Below, one piece after another: positions 1-6,267 of a DNA stretch of 13,275 bases (position 1 is the stretch's first letter; every line of letters begins with the position of its first letter). Where the stretch lies: positions 1 through 13,275 of the forward strand of contig JAFPXW010000015.1 of assembly GCA_017394565.1 (NCBI GenBank). The letters run 5' to 3'. The DNA is from Oscillospiraceae bacterium (GTDB taxonomy: Bacteria; Bacillota; Clostridia; Oscillospirales; Ruminococcaceae). Both the position numbers and the translations under genes were made by a program. Under the pieces are notes generated by a model that was given only the letters and a program-made list of their open reading frames with translations, had not been told where the DNA came from and did no database searches.

Positions 1-333
1 GAGCCTGCTCCGGCTGCCGAACCGGAGATCCAGTATGTCTACAATAACGGCACATTCACCGGCAGCGGTCTTTCTCCTGCGGACGACGAAGGCAAGGACT
101 ACGAGAGCCATGTCGAAGCAGACGTGACCATCGAGAATGATGTCATTACTGCGATCGTTCTGCGGTTCCCGGAGGATGATGCAGATTTCTTCTGGATGGC
201 AAATGATGCAATCCCCGGCCGTGTTCTGGCAGCACAGTCAGCTGACGGCGTAGATGCCAGATGCGGCGCTACCAGAAGCGCAGAGGGTGCGCTGGAAGCC
301 ATCCGCAATGCCCTCAACAGTGCAAGAAGATAA
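1..333 (+). CDS. FMN-binding domain protein, C-terminal part (5' end outside window)
   Basis: The frame is open from base 1 and ends in TAA at 331-333, giving 110 visible residues. The first 11 are a Pro/Ala/Glu-rich linker (EPAPAAEPEIQ). A small FMN-binding domain (PF04205 type) follows: a YNNGTFTGSG start at about 14-23, a central beta strand HVEADVTIENDVITAIVL, then VLAAQSADGVDARCGATRS at 75-93 and a final helix EGALEAIRNAL. In this family the Thr of the (S/T)GA(T/S) motif carries FMN through a phosphoester bond placed by ApbE; here the motif reads CGAT, so Thr91 (271-273) is the predicted site and Cys replaces the usual Ser/Thr. The linker suggests a stalk joining this domain to a signal peptide or a second FMN domain upstream. 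The gene directly downstream encodes ApbE, which supports the call. The protein is probably an exported one-electron carrier. The full length and signal peptide cannot be seen. Confidence 0.82.
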   Translation, partial: EPAPAAEPEIQYVYNNGTFTGSGLSPADDEGKDYESHVEADVTIENDVITAIVLRFPEDDADFFWMANDAIPGRVLAAQSADGVDARCGATRSAEGALEAIRNALNSARR

Positions 334-348
334 TTTTTCTGATTTCAT

Positions 349-380
349 CAGCACCGTTTTTCTCTGCGGAAACGGTGCTG
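349..380 (+). terminator. Hairpin after the FMN-binding gene
   Basis: An 11-bp perfect stem (CAGCACCGTTT, 349-359, with AAACGGTGCTG, 370-380) encloses a 10-nt loop, 15 nt after the stop codon. The tail (TACGTTTGCA) is poor in U, so termination may be partial and allow some read-through into apbE. Confidence 0.6.
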
Positions 381-407
381 TACGTTTGCACAGGATCATG
401 AAAAGGA

Positions 408-436
408 TTGCTTTTTTCTCACATCTGTGCTATGAT
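408..436 (+). promoter_or_regulatory. Sigma-A promoter of the apbE operon
   Basis: The -35 box TTGCTT (408-413) and -10 box TATGAT (431-436) are separated by 17 bp, with an extended -10 TG at 428-429. It lies between the preceding hairpin and apbE. Transcription should start near 443, leaving a leader of about 20 nt with an AAAGGA ribosome binding site at 453-458. The three downstream genes can therefore be expressed apart from the FMN-binding gene. Confidence 0.7.
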
Positions 437-464
437 GAAAGAAAACACCTGAAAGGAATTTGAC

Positions 465-1490
465 ATGAAGCGAACTACAAAATGGCTCTGCCTCCTGCTT
501 TTCGCGCTCGGTCTGACGGGATGCAGCTCACCGGAAGCTGCTGAAACGACGCTGGAATCCACCGATCTGTTTGCGATGGACACCTACATGAACCTCAAGG
601 TCTACAGCGTCAACGGACATACACCGATCACGGAAGCGTCCGAGAGGATCACGGCGCTGGAGAATACATTTTCCGTCACAAATCCCGACAGCGATGTCAG
701 CCGCATCAATACCAACGGCTCTGCGGAAGTGTCCGATGATACGAAAACCGTCATCGAAGCCGGACTTTCGACCGGGATCGAAAGCGGCGGCGCTCTCGAC
801 ATCACGATCTATCCCCTGCTCCGTGCGTGGGGCTTCACGACGGACACTCAGCAGGTGCCGGATGCGAAGACGATCAACGCGCTTTTGGAAAATGTCGATG
901 CCTCGCGTGTGAACGTCGAGGGAAATACCGTTTCGCTGCCTGACGGCATGATGCTCGACCTCGGTGCGCTTGCGAAGGGTTACACGAGTGATGAGGTCAT
1001 TCGCATTTTCAAGGAAAACGGCGCGGAATCGGGGATCATTTCCCTTGGCGGCAATGTGCAGGCGCTCGGCAGAAAGCCGGATGGTTCGCTCTGGTCGGTC
1101 GGTGTGGTCAACCCCTTTTCTCCGGCAGAAAACCTGTGCGTTCTCAGAATTGAGAATCAGGCGGTCATCACATCCGGCAATTATGAGCGTTATTTCGTTG
1201 CGGATGACGGCGAAATGTACTGGCACATTCTCGACAAATCTGACGGCTATCCGGCGGATAATGGACTGGTTTCCGTGACAGTCGTCGGCGACAGCGGTCT
1301 GCGGTGCGATGCGCTTTCGACTGCACTGTTCGTGGAGGGTGAGGAACAGGCACCGGAGCATTGGCGGCGCTGCGATGATTTTGAGATGATCTGCGTGACG
1401 GCGGACGGGCGAATTCTGCTCAGTGAAGGGCTGGAGGATTCTTTTGAAAACACCAGCGGACTTCCGGTCGAGGTGATGCATCGTGAATAA
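465..1490 (+). CDS. apbE: FAD:protein FMN transferase (ApbE family) lipoprotein
   Basis: This enzyme moves the FMN part of FAD onto a Thr/Ser of exported FMN-binding proteins, acting outside the cytoplasmic membrane. The 341-residue product has the usual family length. It has a lipoprotein signal with lipobox LTGC, so Cys20 is the predicted lipidated residue. Family motifs appear in order: FAMDTYM at 36-42, the FAD-site DLGALAKGY at 165-173, IISLGGNV at 191-198, ITSGNYERYF at 235-244, HILDKSDGYP at 254-263 and CDALSTALF at 281-289. Asp282 and Thr286 in the last motif match the Mg-binding Asp and Thr of characterised ApbE/Ftp enzymes. The start has AAAGGA about 6 nt upstream and the signal peptide begins directly at this Met. 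The likely substrate is the FMN-binding protein encoded just upstream. It overlaps the next gene by 8 nt, so the genes are co-translated. In Listeria the equivalent protein is called FmnB. Confidence 0.95.
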   Translation: MKRTTKWLCLLLFALGLTGCSSPEAAETTLESTDLFAMDTYMNLKVYSVNGHTPITEASERITALENTFSVTNPDSDVSRINTNGSAEVSDDTKTVIEAGLSTGIESGGALDITIYPLLRAWGFTTDTQQVPDAKTINALLENVDASRVNVEGNTVSLPDGMMLDLGALAKGYTSDEVIRIFKENGAESGIISLGGNVQALGRKPDGSLWSVGVVNPFSPAENLCVLRIENQAVITSGNYERYFVADDGEMYWHILDKSDGYPADNGLVSVTVVGDSGLRCDALSTALFVEGEEQAPEHWRRCDDFEMICVTADGRILLSEGLEDSFENTSGLPVEVMHRE

Positions 1491-1839
1491 GAAATTGCTC
1501 GCGCTGCTCATCGCAGTCGGTGTGGTGTTCGGTATCTCTCTGGTTGCCATGCTGCTGGGAATGCGCAATTCTGAAAAGCGCATGGTCGTCATTACACAGG
1601 ACAATCAGGTGATCCACAAAATCGACTTGAATTCCGCCGAAAACCAGACCATCCGTGTGGACGGAACGGACGGCAGCTATAATCTCATCACGATCCGTGA
1701 CGGAGAGATCTTCATGTCGGAAGCCAACTGCCCTGACCAGACCTGCGTGAAAATGGGGGCACTTCGCGCAGAAAACCTGCCCATCGTCTGCCTGCCGCAC
1801 AAGGTGGTCATTCGCTTTGCAGAGGAGGGAGATGCATGA
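1483..1839 (+). CDS. NusG domain II-containing membrane-anchored protein (EetA-like)
   Basis: The product has 118 residues starting at GTG, preceded by GAGGTG at 1470-1475 with good spacing; the start overlaps the apbE stop by 8 nt. Residues 4-26 form one membrane helix, followed by a short extracytosolic beta-rich domain. The domain carries the pattern of the NusG_II family (PF07009): ITIRDGEIFMSEANCPDQTC at 69-88, a Met-Gly turn at 91-92, and LPIVCLPHKVVI at 99-110. Cys83, Cys88 and Cys103 plus His106 are conspicuous and could bind a metal or form a disulfide; this is inference. The family is often encoded next to ApbE and Gx-transporter genes, and the FLEET protein EetA is of this type to my knowledge. 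It is unrelated in function to the transcription factor NusG despite the name. The exact biochemical role is unknown. Confidence 0.82.
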   Translation: MNKKLLALLIAVGVVFGISLVAMLLGMRNSEKRMVVITQDNQVIHKIDLNSAENQTIRVDGTDGSYNLITIRDGEIFMSEANCPDQTCVKMGALRAENLPIVCLPHKVVIRFAEEGDA

Positions 1840-2345
1840 AAACCAGACGACTGACGGAGCTTGCACTCCTGACGGGTGTGGCGCTCATTATCTTCATCAT
1901 CGAACTGCGCATCCCGAACCTGACACCGATCCCCGGCGTAAAGCTGGGACTTGCGAACATCATTACCGTGTATGCTGTCTTTCGCTATCGGCCGAGTGAG
2001 ACGGCCATGCTGGTCGCGTGCCGTATCATTCTGGGGGCGATTTTCAGCGGAAAGCCGGATACGCTGCTTTACAGTGCAGCCGGGGCGTTCTGCTGTCTGC
2101 TCGGAATGCTGAGTGTCCGGAAGCTCATTCCGGCGCATTTCATCTGGCTGTGCAGTGTGGTGGGCGCGATCTTCCATAATATTGGGCAAATCTGTGCGGC
2201 ACTTGCCGTCATGCGCACCACAGCTGTGCTAAGCTATCTGCCGGTGCTGATGGTGTCCGGCTGCATTGCGGGGCTGTTCACCGGACTGTGTGCGCAGCTG
2301 TTATTAAAACGGCTTGGGAAGGAAAAGCCGAATCATCCCACATAA
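1836..2345 (+). CDS. Gx transporter family membrane protein (Hpre_diP_synt_I, EetB-like)
   Basis: The product has 169 residues. The ATG lies in the ATGA overlap with the previous gene's stop, with AGGAGG at 1823-1828 upstream. It is a polytopic membrane protein with about five hydrophobic segments (roughly 9-24, 38-50, 57-71, 76-92, 104-125, 132-158). Hallmarks of PF07456 are IPNLTPIPGVKLGLANI at 26-42 and the RIILGAIFSGKP segment at 63-74. The family is often annotated 'heptaprenyl diphosphate synthase component I', but its fold resembles the substrate-binding S components of ECF transporters, and no catalytic Asp-rich prenyl synthase motif is seen here. The link to ApbE and the NusG-II protein fits EetB of the Listeria FLEET system, proposed to act between the quinone pool and exported flavoproteins. 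Transport of a quinone precursor or flavin is an alternative. It is the last gene of the unit. Confidence 0.8.
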   Translation: MKTRRLTELALLTGVALIIFIIELRIPNLTPIPGVKLGLANIITVYAVFRYRPSETAMLVACRIILGAIFSGKPDTLLYSAAGAFCCLLGMLSVRKLIPAHFIWLCSVVGAIFHNIGQICAALAVMRTTAVLSYLPVLMVSGCIAGLFTGLCAQLLLKRLGKEKPNHPT

Positions 2346-2388
2346 AACAAACACAGCACAGAGCGAAAAACTCTGTGCTGTGTTTGTT
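2346..2388. terminator. Bidirectional terminator between convergent genes
   Basis: An 18-bp perfect stem (2346-2363 with 2371-2388) has a 7-nt loop, CGAAAAA. On the plus strand it is followed by ATTTCTC; on the minus strand the flank reads TTATG. It ends the plus-strand electron-transfer unit and the minus-strand symporter gene. The symporter stop codon (2387-2389) lies inside the base of the stem, and the stem begins the base after the other gene's TAA. Confidence 0.88.
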
Positions 2389-3811
2389 ATTTCTCGACCT
2401 GTCCGGCTTTGTACCGCGCGAGGAAATCCTTCGTTTCCGATGCCACAACTCCCGACAAGGCAATGAGGGCAATGACATTCGGGATCGCCATCAGACCATT
2501 GAAAATGTCCGCCATATTCCAGACGGCCTTCACCGTGAGGTAAGGGCCGATGAATACCGCCAGCACGTACAGCCAGCGATACACGATTGTCACTTTTGGC
2601 TTAGCGCCGACGAGATAGGACAGGCAGCGTTCGGAGTAGTAATTCCAGCCGAGGATGGTCGTGAATGCGAAAAACGCCAGACACATCATCAGCAGAAACG
2701 CCGAAATATGCTCCGGAAACGGCAGTCCATAGCGGAATGCGTCGGTTGTGATCTGCACGCCCTGCAATTCCGGATTCGCATAGCTGCCGGCCATCACAAT
2801 GGAAAGCCCCGTCATCGTGCAGACGATGATGGTGTCGATGAACGTTCCCGTCATGGTGACAAGTCCCTGGCGAACCGGTTCCTTCGTTCTGGCCGCAGCT
2901 GCTGCGATCGGTGCAGAGCCCAGTCCGGCTTCATTGGAGAAAATGCCGCGTGCCACGCCGCTTCGCATCGACATCATCATGACGGCCGTGCCGGCTGCAC
3001 CGCCTGCAATGGGACGCAATCCAAACGCACTTTTCACGACTGTCACGACAGCTGCCGGGATCTCCGTGATGTGCGTCACAACGATCAAAAGACAGCTTCC
3101 GACGTAAATGACGATCATCAGCGGGACAATGATCTCCGAAACCGTCGCGATCCGCTGAATACCGCCAATGACGATCAGCGCGACACAAATCGTGACAAGC
3201 AGTCCCACAAGGATCGTTGTCCAGGTGTAGCTTTGCCCGAAAATCGAGATCGTGTGCAGTGACTCCGGATCAAAGAAGCTGTTCGCTGCCGAGGTAATGC
3301 CGTTGACCTGCGTGATCGTGCCGATACCCAATAATCCGGCTCCCAGTCCAAACACCGCAAACAGCTTTGCGAGCCACTTAAAGCGCTGGCCCATGCCGTT
3401 TTCGATGTAGTAGAACGGGCCGCCAAGCATTCCGCCATTGCTGTCAACCGTGCGGTATTTGATGGCAAGCAGGCCCTCAGCGTATTTCGTTGCCATGCCA
3501 AAAAATGCAGCAATTTCCATCCAGAACAGCGCACCCGGTCCTCCGGCCGCAAGCGCCGTTGCAACGCCGACGATGTTACCCGTGCCGACCGTTGCGGAAA
3601 GCGCGGTACAGAGCGCCTGAAAGCTTGAAACCTCGCCGCTTCCCTGTTCCTCGTCGCGCAGCATATACCGCAGTGCAAGCCCAAGCTTCCGTACCTGCAA
3701 AAAACCGATCCGTATCGACAACCATATGCCGCACGCGATGATGAGAATGATCAGCGGCAATCCCCAGACGATTTCGTCAACTGCCGTTACAAAATCATTA
3801 AATGCTTCCAT
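2387..3811 (-). CDS. Sodium:alanine/glycine symporter (AGCS family)
   Basis: The 474-residue product has the usual family length and about 10-11 membrane helices. It imports a small neutral amino acid (Ala, Gly, sometimes Gln) with Na+. Family motifs are ATVGTGNIVGVATALAAGGP at 73-92 (unwound substrate/Na+ segment), the signature GGPGALFWMEIAAFFG at 90-105, and GIFSNEAGLGSAPIAAAA at 287-304. The signature usually has Trp after WM, where Glu99 is found here; the usual His after SAPIA is Ala. The start is ATG at 3809-3811, preceded by AGAAGG. The gene has its own promoter and ends in the convergent terminator, so it forms a single-gene unit. Substrate choice cannot be decided from sequence, so no gene symbol (alsT/agcS/glnT) is assigned. 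Confidence 0.93.
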   Translation of the reverse strand: MEAFNDFVTAVDEIVWGLPLIILIIACGIWLSIRIGFLQVRKLGLALRYMLRDEEQGSGEVSSFQALCTALSATVGTGNIVGVATALAAGGPGALFWMEIAAFFGMATKYAEGLLAIKYRTVDSNGGMLGGPFYYIENGMGQRFKWLAKLFAVFGLGAGLLGIGTITQVNGITSAANSFFDPESLHTISIFGQSYTWTTILVGLLVTICVALIVIGGIQRIATVSEIIVPLMIVIYVGSCLLIVVTHITEIPAAVVTVVKSAFGLRPIAGGAAGTAVMMMSMRSGVARGIFSNEAGLGSAPIAAAAARTKEPVRQGLVTMTGTFIDTIIVCTMTGLSIVMAGSYANPELQGVQITTDAFRYGLPFPEHISAFLLMMCLAFFAFTTILGWNYYSERCLSYLVGAKPKVTIVYRWLYVLAVFIGPYLTVKAVWNMADIFNGLMAIPNVIALIALSGVVASETKDFLARYKAGQVEK

Positions 3812-3838
3812 AAGACCTTCTTTATGTTTTCAAGTATT

Positions 3839-3858
3839 TGCTCATCTGATAGTGAGCA
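3839..3858 (-). other. Small stem-loop at the 5' end of the symporter mRNA
   Basis: TGCTCA (3853-3858 read on the minus strand) pairs with TGAGCA (3839-3844) around an 8-nt loop. It begins within a few bases of the predicted transcription start. Such 5' hairpins can protect mRNA ends; nothing in it matches a known riboswitch. Confidence 0.35.
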
Positions 3859-3866
3859 GTATTTAT

Positions 3867-3896
3867 ATTATACCAGAAATCCGGTGGGTTCGTCAA
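3867..3896 (-). promoter_or_regulatory. Sigma-A promoter of the symporter gene
   Basis: Read on the minus strand, TTGACG (3891-3896) and TATAAT (3867-3872) are 18 bp apart. Transcription would begin near 3860, giving a leader of about 50 nt. No operator is recognised. Confidence 0.82.
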
Positions 3897-3940
3897 GTGC
3901 TTTCGCTAAAAATATCACGAAAAACTTTGTCTATCAAAAT

Positions 3941-3969
3941 TGACCTGCCTCACACTCGGAAGCAGGTCA
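3941..3969 (-). terminator. Terminator of fucO
   Basis: On the minus strand an 8-bp stem, TGACCTGC with GCAGGTCA, encloses a 13-nt loop and is followed by ATTTTGATAG. It lies 17 nt past the fucO stop codon. Confidence 0.7.
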
Positions 3970-3985
3970 TTGCATTTCTTTCGTA

Positions 3986-5134
3986 TTACATCAGTTTGAG
4001 ATACAGCTCGCGGATCTCCGCAACGCTGGTGTCACGCGGATTGCCGGGACAGCAAGCATCTGCAAATGCCGATTCACTGAGAAAATCGAGATCATCGGGA
4101 TTCACGATGTCCTTCAGATCCTTCGGGATGCCGACATCCTCCGCAAGCTGACGAACTGCATCGACAGCAGCTTTGCGGTATTCTTCCGGCGTCATGGTCT
4201 CCGTGCCTTCTACGCCCATTGCCTTGGCAATATCGCGGAATTTTTCTCCGGTAAAATCGGCGTTATACTCCATGACAGTCGGCAGGATGATCGCGTTCGC
4301 CACGCCGTGCGGAGTGTCATACACCGCCCCGAGCGGATGCGCCATCGAATGTACCAGTCCCAGCCCGACATTTGAAAAGCCCATGCCTGCGATGTATTGC
4401 CCAAGTGCCATGCCTTCTCTGCCTTCCTTTTCGTTGCGGACAGCCGAACGCAGGGACTTGGCAATGATCTCGATCGCCTTGAGGTGGAACATATCCGTCA
4501 TTTCCCACGCCGCTTTCGTGGTATACCCCTCGATCGCGTGCGTCAGCGCATCCATACCGGTCGCCGCGGTCAGGCTCTTAGGCATGGTACTCATGAACTC
4601 CGGATCCACGAACGCCACCACGGGAATGTCATGCGTATCCACACAAACCATCTTGCGGTTCTTTTCCTCGTCGGTGATGACGTAGTTGATCGTCACCTCC
4701 GCCGCCGTGCCGGCAGTTGTGGGAACGGCCAGGATCGGGACGGACGGATTCTGCGTCGGTGCAACGCCTTCCAGCGAGCGGACGTCCGCAAAATCGGGAT
4801 TGGTGATGATAATGCCGATGGCTTTTGCGGTGTCCATCGAGGAACCGCCGCCGACGGCAACGATGTGATCCGCGCCGCTTGCCTTGTAAGCTGCCACGCC
4901 GCCAAGCACATTGTCGATGGTCGGATTCGGCTTGATCTCGGAATATAGCTCATATGGGATATCATTTTCTTCGAGCAGGACCGTCACCTTGGAAGTCACG
5001 CCGAATTTCACAAGGTCGGGATCCGAGCAGATGAAAGCCTTGCGGAAACCGCGCCGACGGATCTCACCGATGATCTCTGCAACTGCACCGCTTCCGTGAT
5101 AGGAAGTTTCGTTCAATACAATTCTATGTGACAT
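3986..5134 (-). CDS. fucO: Lactaldehyde reductase / 1,2-propanediol oxidoreductase (iron-containing alcohol dehydrogenase)
   Basis: This enzyme reduces lactaldehyde to 1,2-propanediol with NADH in anaerobic deoxysugar breakdown. The 382-residue product equals the length of E. coli FucO and aligns with it from memory without gaps over most of its length (for example RMILNETAW versus RIVLNETSY, and VPILAVPTTAGTAAEVTINY). Seen residues are Asp38, matching the Asp that makes E. coli FucO prefer NAD; GGGSS at 95-99 for the cofactor phosphates; and iron ligands Asp195, His199, His262 and His276. The start is ATG at 5132-5134 with TTTGGAGGG 6 nt upstream; an in-frame ATG nine codons earlier has no ribosome site and lies over the GGAGG. 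It is a single-gene unit with its own consensus promoter and terminator. No fucose or rhamnose genes are nearby, so a broader role as an aldehyde reductase for redox balance is possible. Confidence 0.93.
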   Translation of the reverse strand: MSHRIVLNETSYHGSGAVAEIIGEIRRRGFRKAFICSDPDLVKFGVTSKVTVLLEENDIPYELYSEIKPNPTIDNVLGGVAAYKASGADHIVAVGGGSSMDTAKAIGIIITNPDFADVRSLEGVAPTQNPSVPILAVPTTAGTAAEVTINYVITDEEKNRKMVCVDTHDIPVVAFVDPEFMSTMPKSLTAATGMDALTHAIEGYTTKAAWEMTDMFHLKAIEIIAKSLRSAVRNEKEGREGMALGQYIAGMGFSNVGLGLVHSMAHPLGAVYDTPHGVANAIILPTVMEYNADFTGEKFRDIAKAMGVEGTETMTPEEYRKAAVDAVRQLAEDVGIPKDLKDIVNPDDLDFLSESAFADACCPGNPRDTSVAEIRELYLKLM

Positions 5135-5178
5135 AATGATCCCTCCAAATCGATGGGGCAATACCCTTAATACAGATT

Positions 5179-5207
5179 ATTATATCATATTTCTATCCAA
5201 ATGTCAA
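5179..5207 (-). promoter_or_regulatory. Consensus sigma-A promoter of fucO
   Basis: Read on the minus strand, TTGACA (5202-5207) and TATAAT (5179-5184) are exactly 17 bp apart, a perfect match to the consensus. The start would fall near 5172, leaving a leader of about 40 nt. I see no clear Rex or CcpA operator, so strong basal transcription is expected. Confidence 0.88.
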
Positions 5208-5264
5208 TATCATTTTGTATAATTTCACGATTCAATAGAGAATAATTTCCCGAAATGCAAAAAT

Positions 5265-5291
5265 CCCCTGTGCCTTTTCATAGCACAGAGG
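5265..5291 (-). terminator. Terminator at the end of the valS operon
   Basis: On the minus strand CCTCTGTGC pairs with GCACAGGGG (9 bp, one G-U) around a 9-nt loop, followed by ATTTTTGC. It starts 6 nt past the stop codon of the last gene of the operon and lies just before the fucO promoter. Confidence 0.8.
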
Positions 5292-5297
5292 AAAGAT

Positions 5298-5774
5298 TCA
5301 GCTTGTCAGTCCGAACCATGCACCGAAGCCGAGGACAGTCAGCACCGAAATGATGACCGCCGCCAGCGCACAGCCGCAAAGTACCGCAACGATGCTCTTT
5401 TTGAAATCAAGATCCAGCATCGAAGCCGCCAGCGTGCCCGTCCATGCACCGGTCCCGGGAAGAGGGATGCCAACAAAGAGGAGCAATGCCCAGAACATTC
5501 CCTTTCCGGCCTTTTCCTTGAGTTTTTCGCCGCCCTTGTGTCCTTTTTCCAGGCACCAGCTAAAAAATTTGCCGATGACCGGCTTATCTGCGCCCCATTC
5601 CAGAATGCGGCGTGCAAAGAAGAAAATGAACGGCACAGGGATCATATTTCCCAGCATTGCGATCGCGATCGCCCAGTAGATCGGCACGCCCATGCCGACG
5701 CCGAACGGGATCGCGCCGCGAAGTTCGACCAGCGGTACCATCGCAATGAACAGTGTCCAGAGGTATCTTGCCAT
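5298..5774 (-). CDS. Small multidrug export family membrane protein (COG2426)
   Basis: The product has 158 residues and is a polytopic membrane protein of the Sm_multidrug_ex family (PF06695). Visible hallmarks are the N-terminal helix ending in VPLVELRGAIP at 13-23, a second helix at about 31-54, a charged cytoplasmic stretch at 55-92 rich in Lys, and GIPLPGTGAWTG at 102-113 followed by two helices to the C-terminus. The family name comes from one early report; its substrate is not established, and the Pro/Gly loop resembles DedA-like membrane proteins. The ATG at 5772-5774 is preferred because a GGA lies 7 nt before it. A TTG four codons upstream is possible but sits too close to the AAAGG. 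It is the last gene of the valS operon, 46 nt after the preceding gene. Confidence 0.82.
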   Translation of the reverse strand: MARYLWTLFIAMVPLVELRGAIPFGVGMGVPIYWAIAIAMLGNMIPVPFIFFFARRILEWGADKPVIGKFFSWCLEKGHKGGEKLKEKAGKGMFWALLLFVGIPLPGTGAWTGTLAASMLDLDFKKSIVAVLCGCALAAVIISVLTVLGFGAWFGLTS

Positions 5775-5820
5775 ATAAAAATCCAAACCTTTCTTATGTT
5801 CGGCAGCCCGGCCGGCTGCA

Positions 5821-6192
5821 TCAGGTGAACGCCAGCACTGCCCAGATCAGCAAAGCCAGCAAACCGCCGGACAGCACCAGACCGGCACCGATAACGATCC
5901 AGCTATACCAATCGTACAGCATATATTTTTTCTTGCCCTTGAAAAGACGTACAGGATAGGTCTTTCCCTCACGGTAGATGAACTTTGTGAATGTGATCTC
6001 CGCCGGGAATGTATTTTTGTACTCCTGCCCGTCGATCTCGTAAATAGCATAGGTTCCTACGACTTCATGCTGTATGATGCGCAGGAATTTACCATGTGTC
6101 GGCTTGCTGATGAGTGTGAGGATGAGCGCTACGATAAAGAAGATCACCATTGCTGCAAGCAATAGCGCCATCAGTCCGATCACACCGATCAC
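5821..6192 (-). CDS. Hypothetical membrane protein, two TM helices
   Basis: The product has 123 residues and I do not recognise a named family. Residues 3-29 form a hydrophobic helix, 30-92 a soluble domain with alternating strands (GTYAIYEIDGQEYKNTFPAE at 46-65, then REGKTYPVRLFKGKKKYMLY at 74-93), and 97-121 a second helix. The layout recalls DUF3592-like proteins with an extracytosolic beta domain between two helices, but this is a weak resemblance. The GTG start (6190-6192) has no ribosome site and overlaps the stop of a 24-codon ORF as GTGA, so it depends either on translational coupling or on a frameshift joining the two. An internal ATG at 6169-6171 also lacks a ribosome site. Confidence 0.65.
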   Translation of the reverse strand: MIGVIGLMALLLAAMVIFFIVALILTLISKPTHGKFLRIIQHEVVGTYAIYEIDGQEYKNTFPAEITFTKFIYREGKTYPVRLFKGKKKYMLYDWYSWIVIGAGLVLSGGLLALLIWAVLAFT

Positions 6193-6263
6193 AATGTTGA
6201 AGGCGGCACACCGAGGATCAGCAGCAAAATAATGATCACAATTGCGGCAACAATGATCTCCAT
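6189..6263 (-). CDS. 24-codon hydrophobic ORF (small membrane peptide or 5' part of the next gene)
   Basis: ATG at 6261-6263 is preceded by CGGAGAG in the last folC codons with good spacing, and lies 4 nt after the folC TGA. The product begins MEIIVAAIVIIILLL and ends ILGVPPSTL, a single strongly hydrophobic helix. Its TGA (6189-6191) overlaps the GTG of the next ORF. It was found by reading the gap between folC and the membrane protein gene. Two readings fit: a true small membrane peptide coupled to the next gene, or the real N-terminus of that gene, separated by loss of one base near 6192. The joined sequence would run smoothly (GVPPSTxVIGVIGLMALLL). Confidence 0.5.
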   Translation of the reverse strand: MEIIVAAIVIIILLLILGVPPSTL

Positions 6264-6267
6264 AAAC

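Noticed and set aside
528..1604. A 358-codon open frame opposite apbE
   Set aside because: Arg/His-rich product, no ribosome site, and a complete antisense to the well-supported apbE.
2288..3262. A 324-codon open frame on the plus strand running through the terminator and opposite the symporter
   Set aside because: It crosses the 18-bp terminator and is antisense to an AGCS gene with clear motifs; the product is full of Arg, His and Asp.
5135..5161. Nine-codon upstream extension of fucO
   Set aside because: It would place the GGAGGG ribosome site inside the coding region and makes the protein longer than E. coli FucO.
5775..5786. TTG start for the small multidrug export protein
   Set aside because: The AAAGG is only 1-2 nt from the TTG; the ATG at 5774 gives the normal family N-terminus.
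5803..5819. GCAGCC/GGCTGC hairpin between the two membrane protein genes
   Set aside because: Six base pairs with a 5-nt loop and no U-run; not enough for a terminator, and the genes appear to be one operon.
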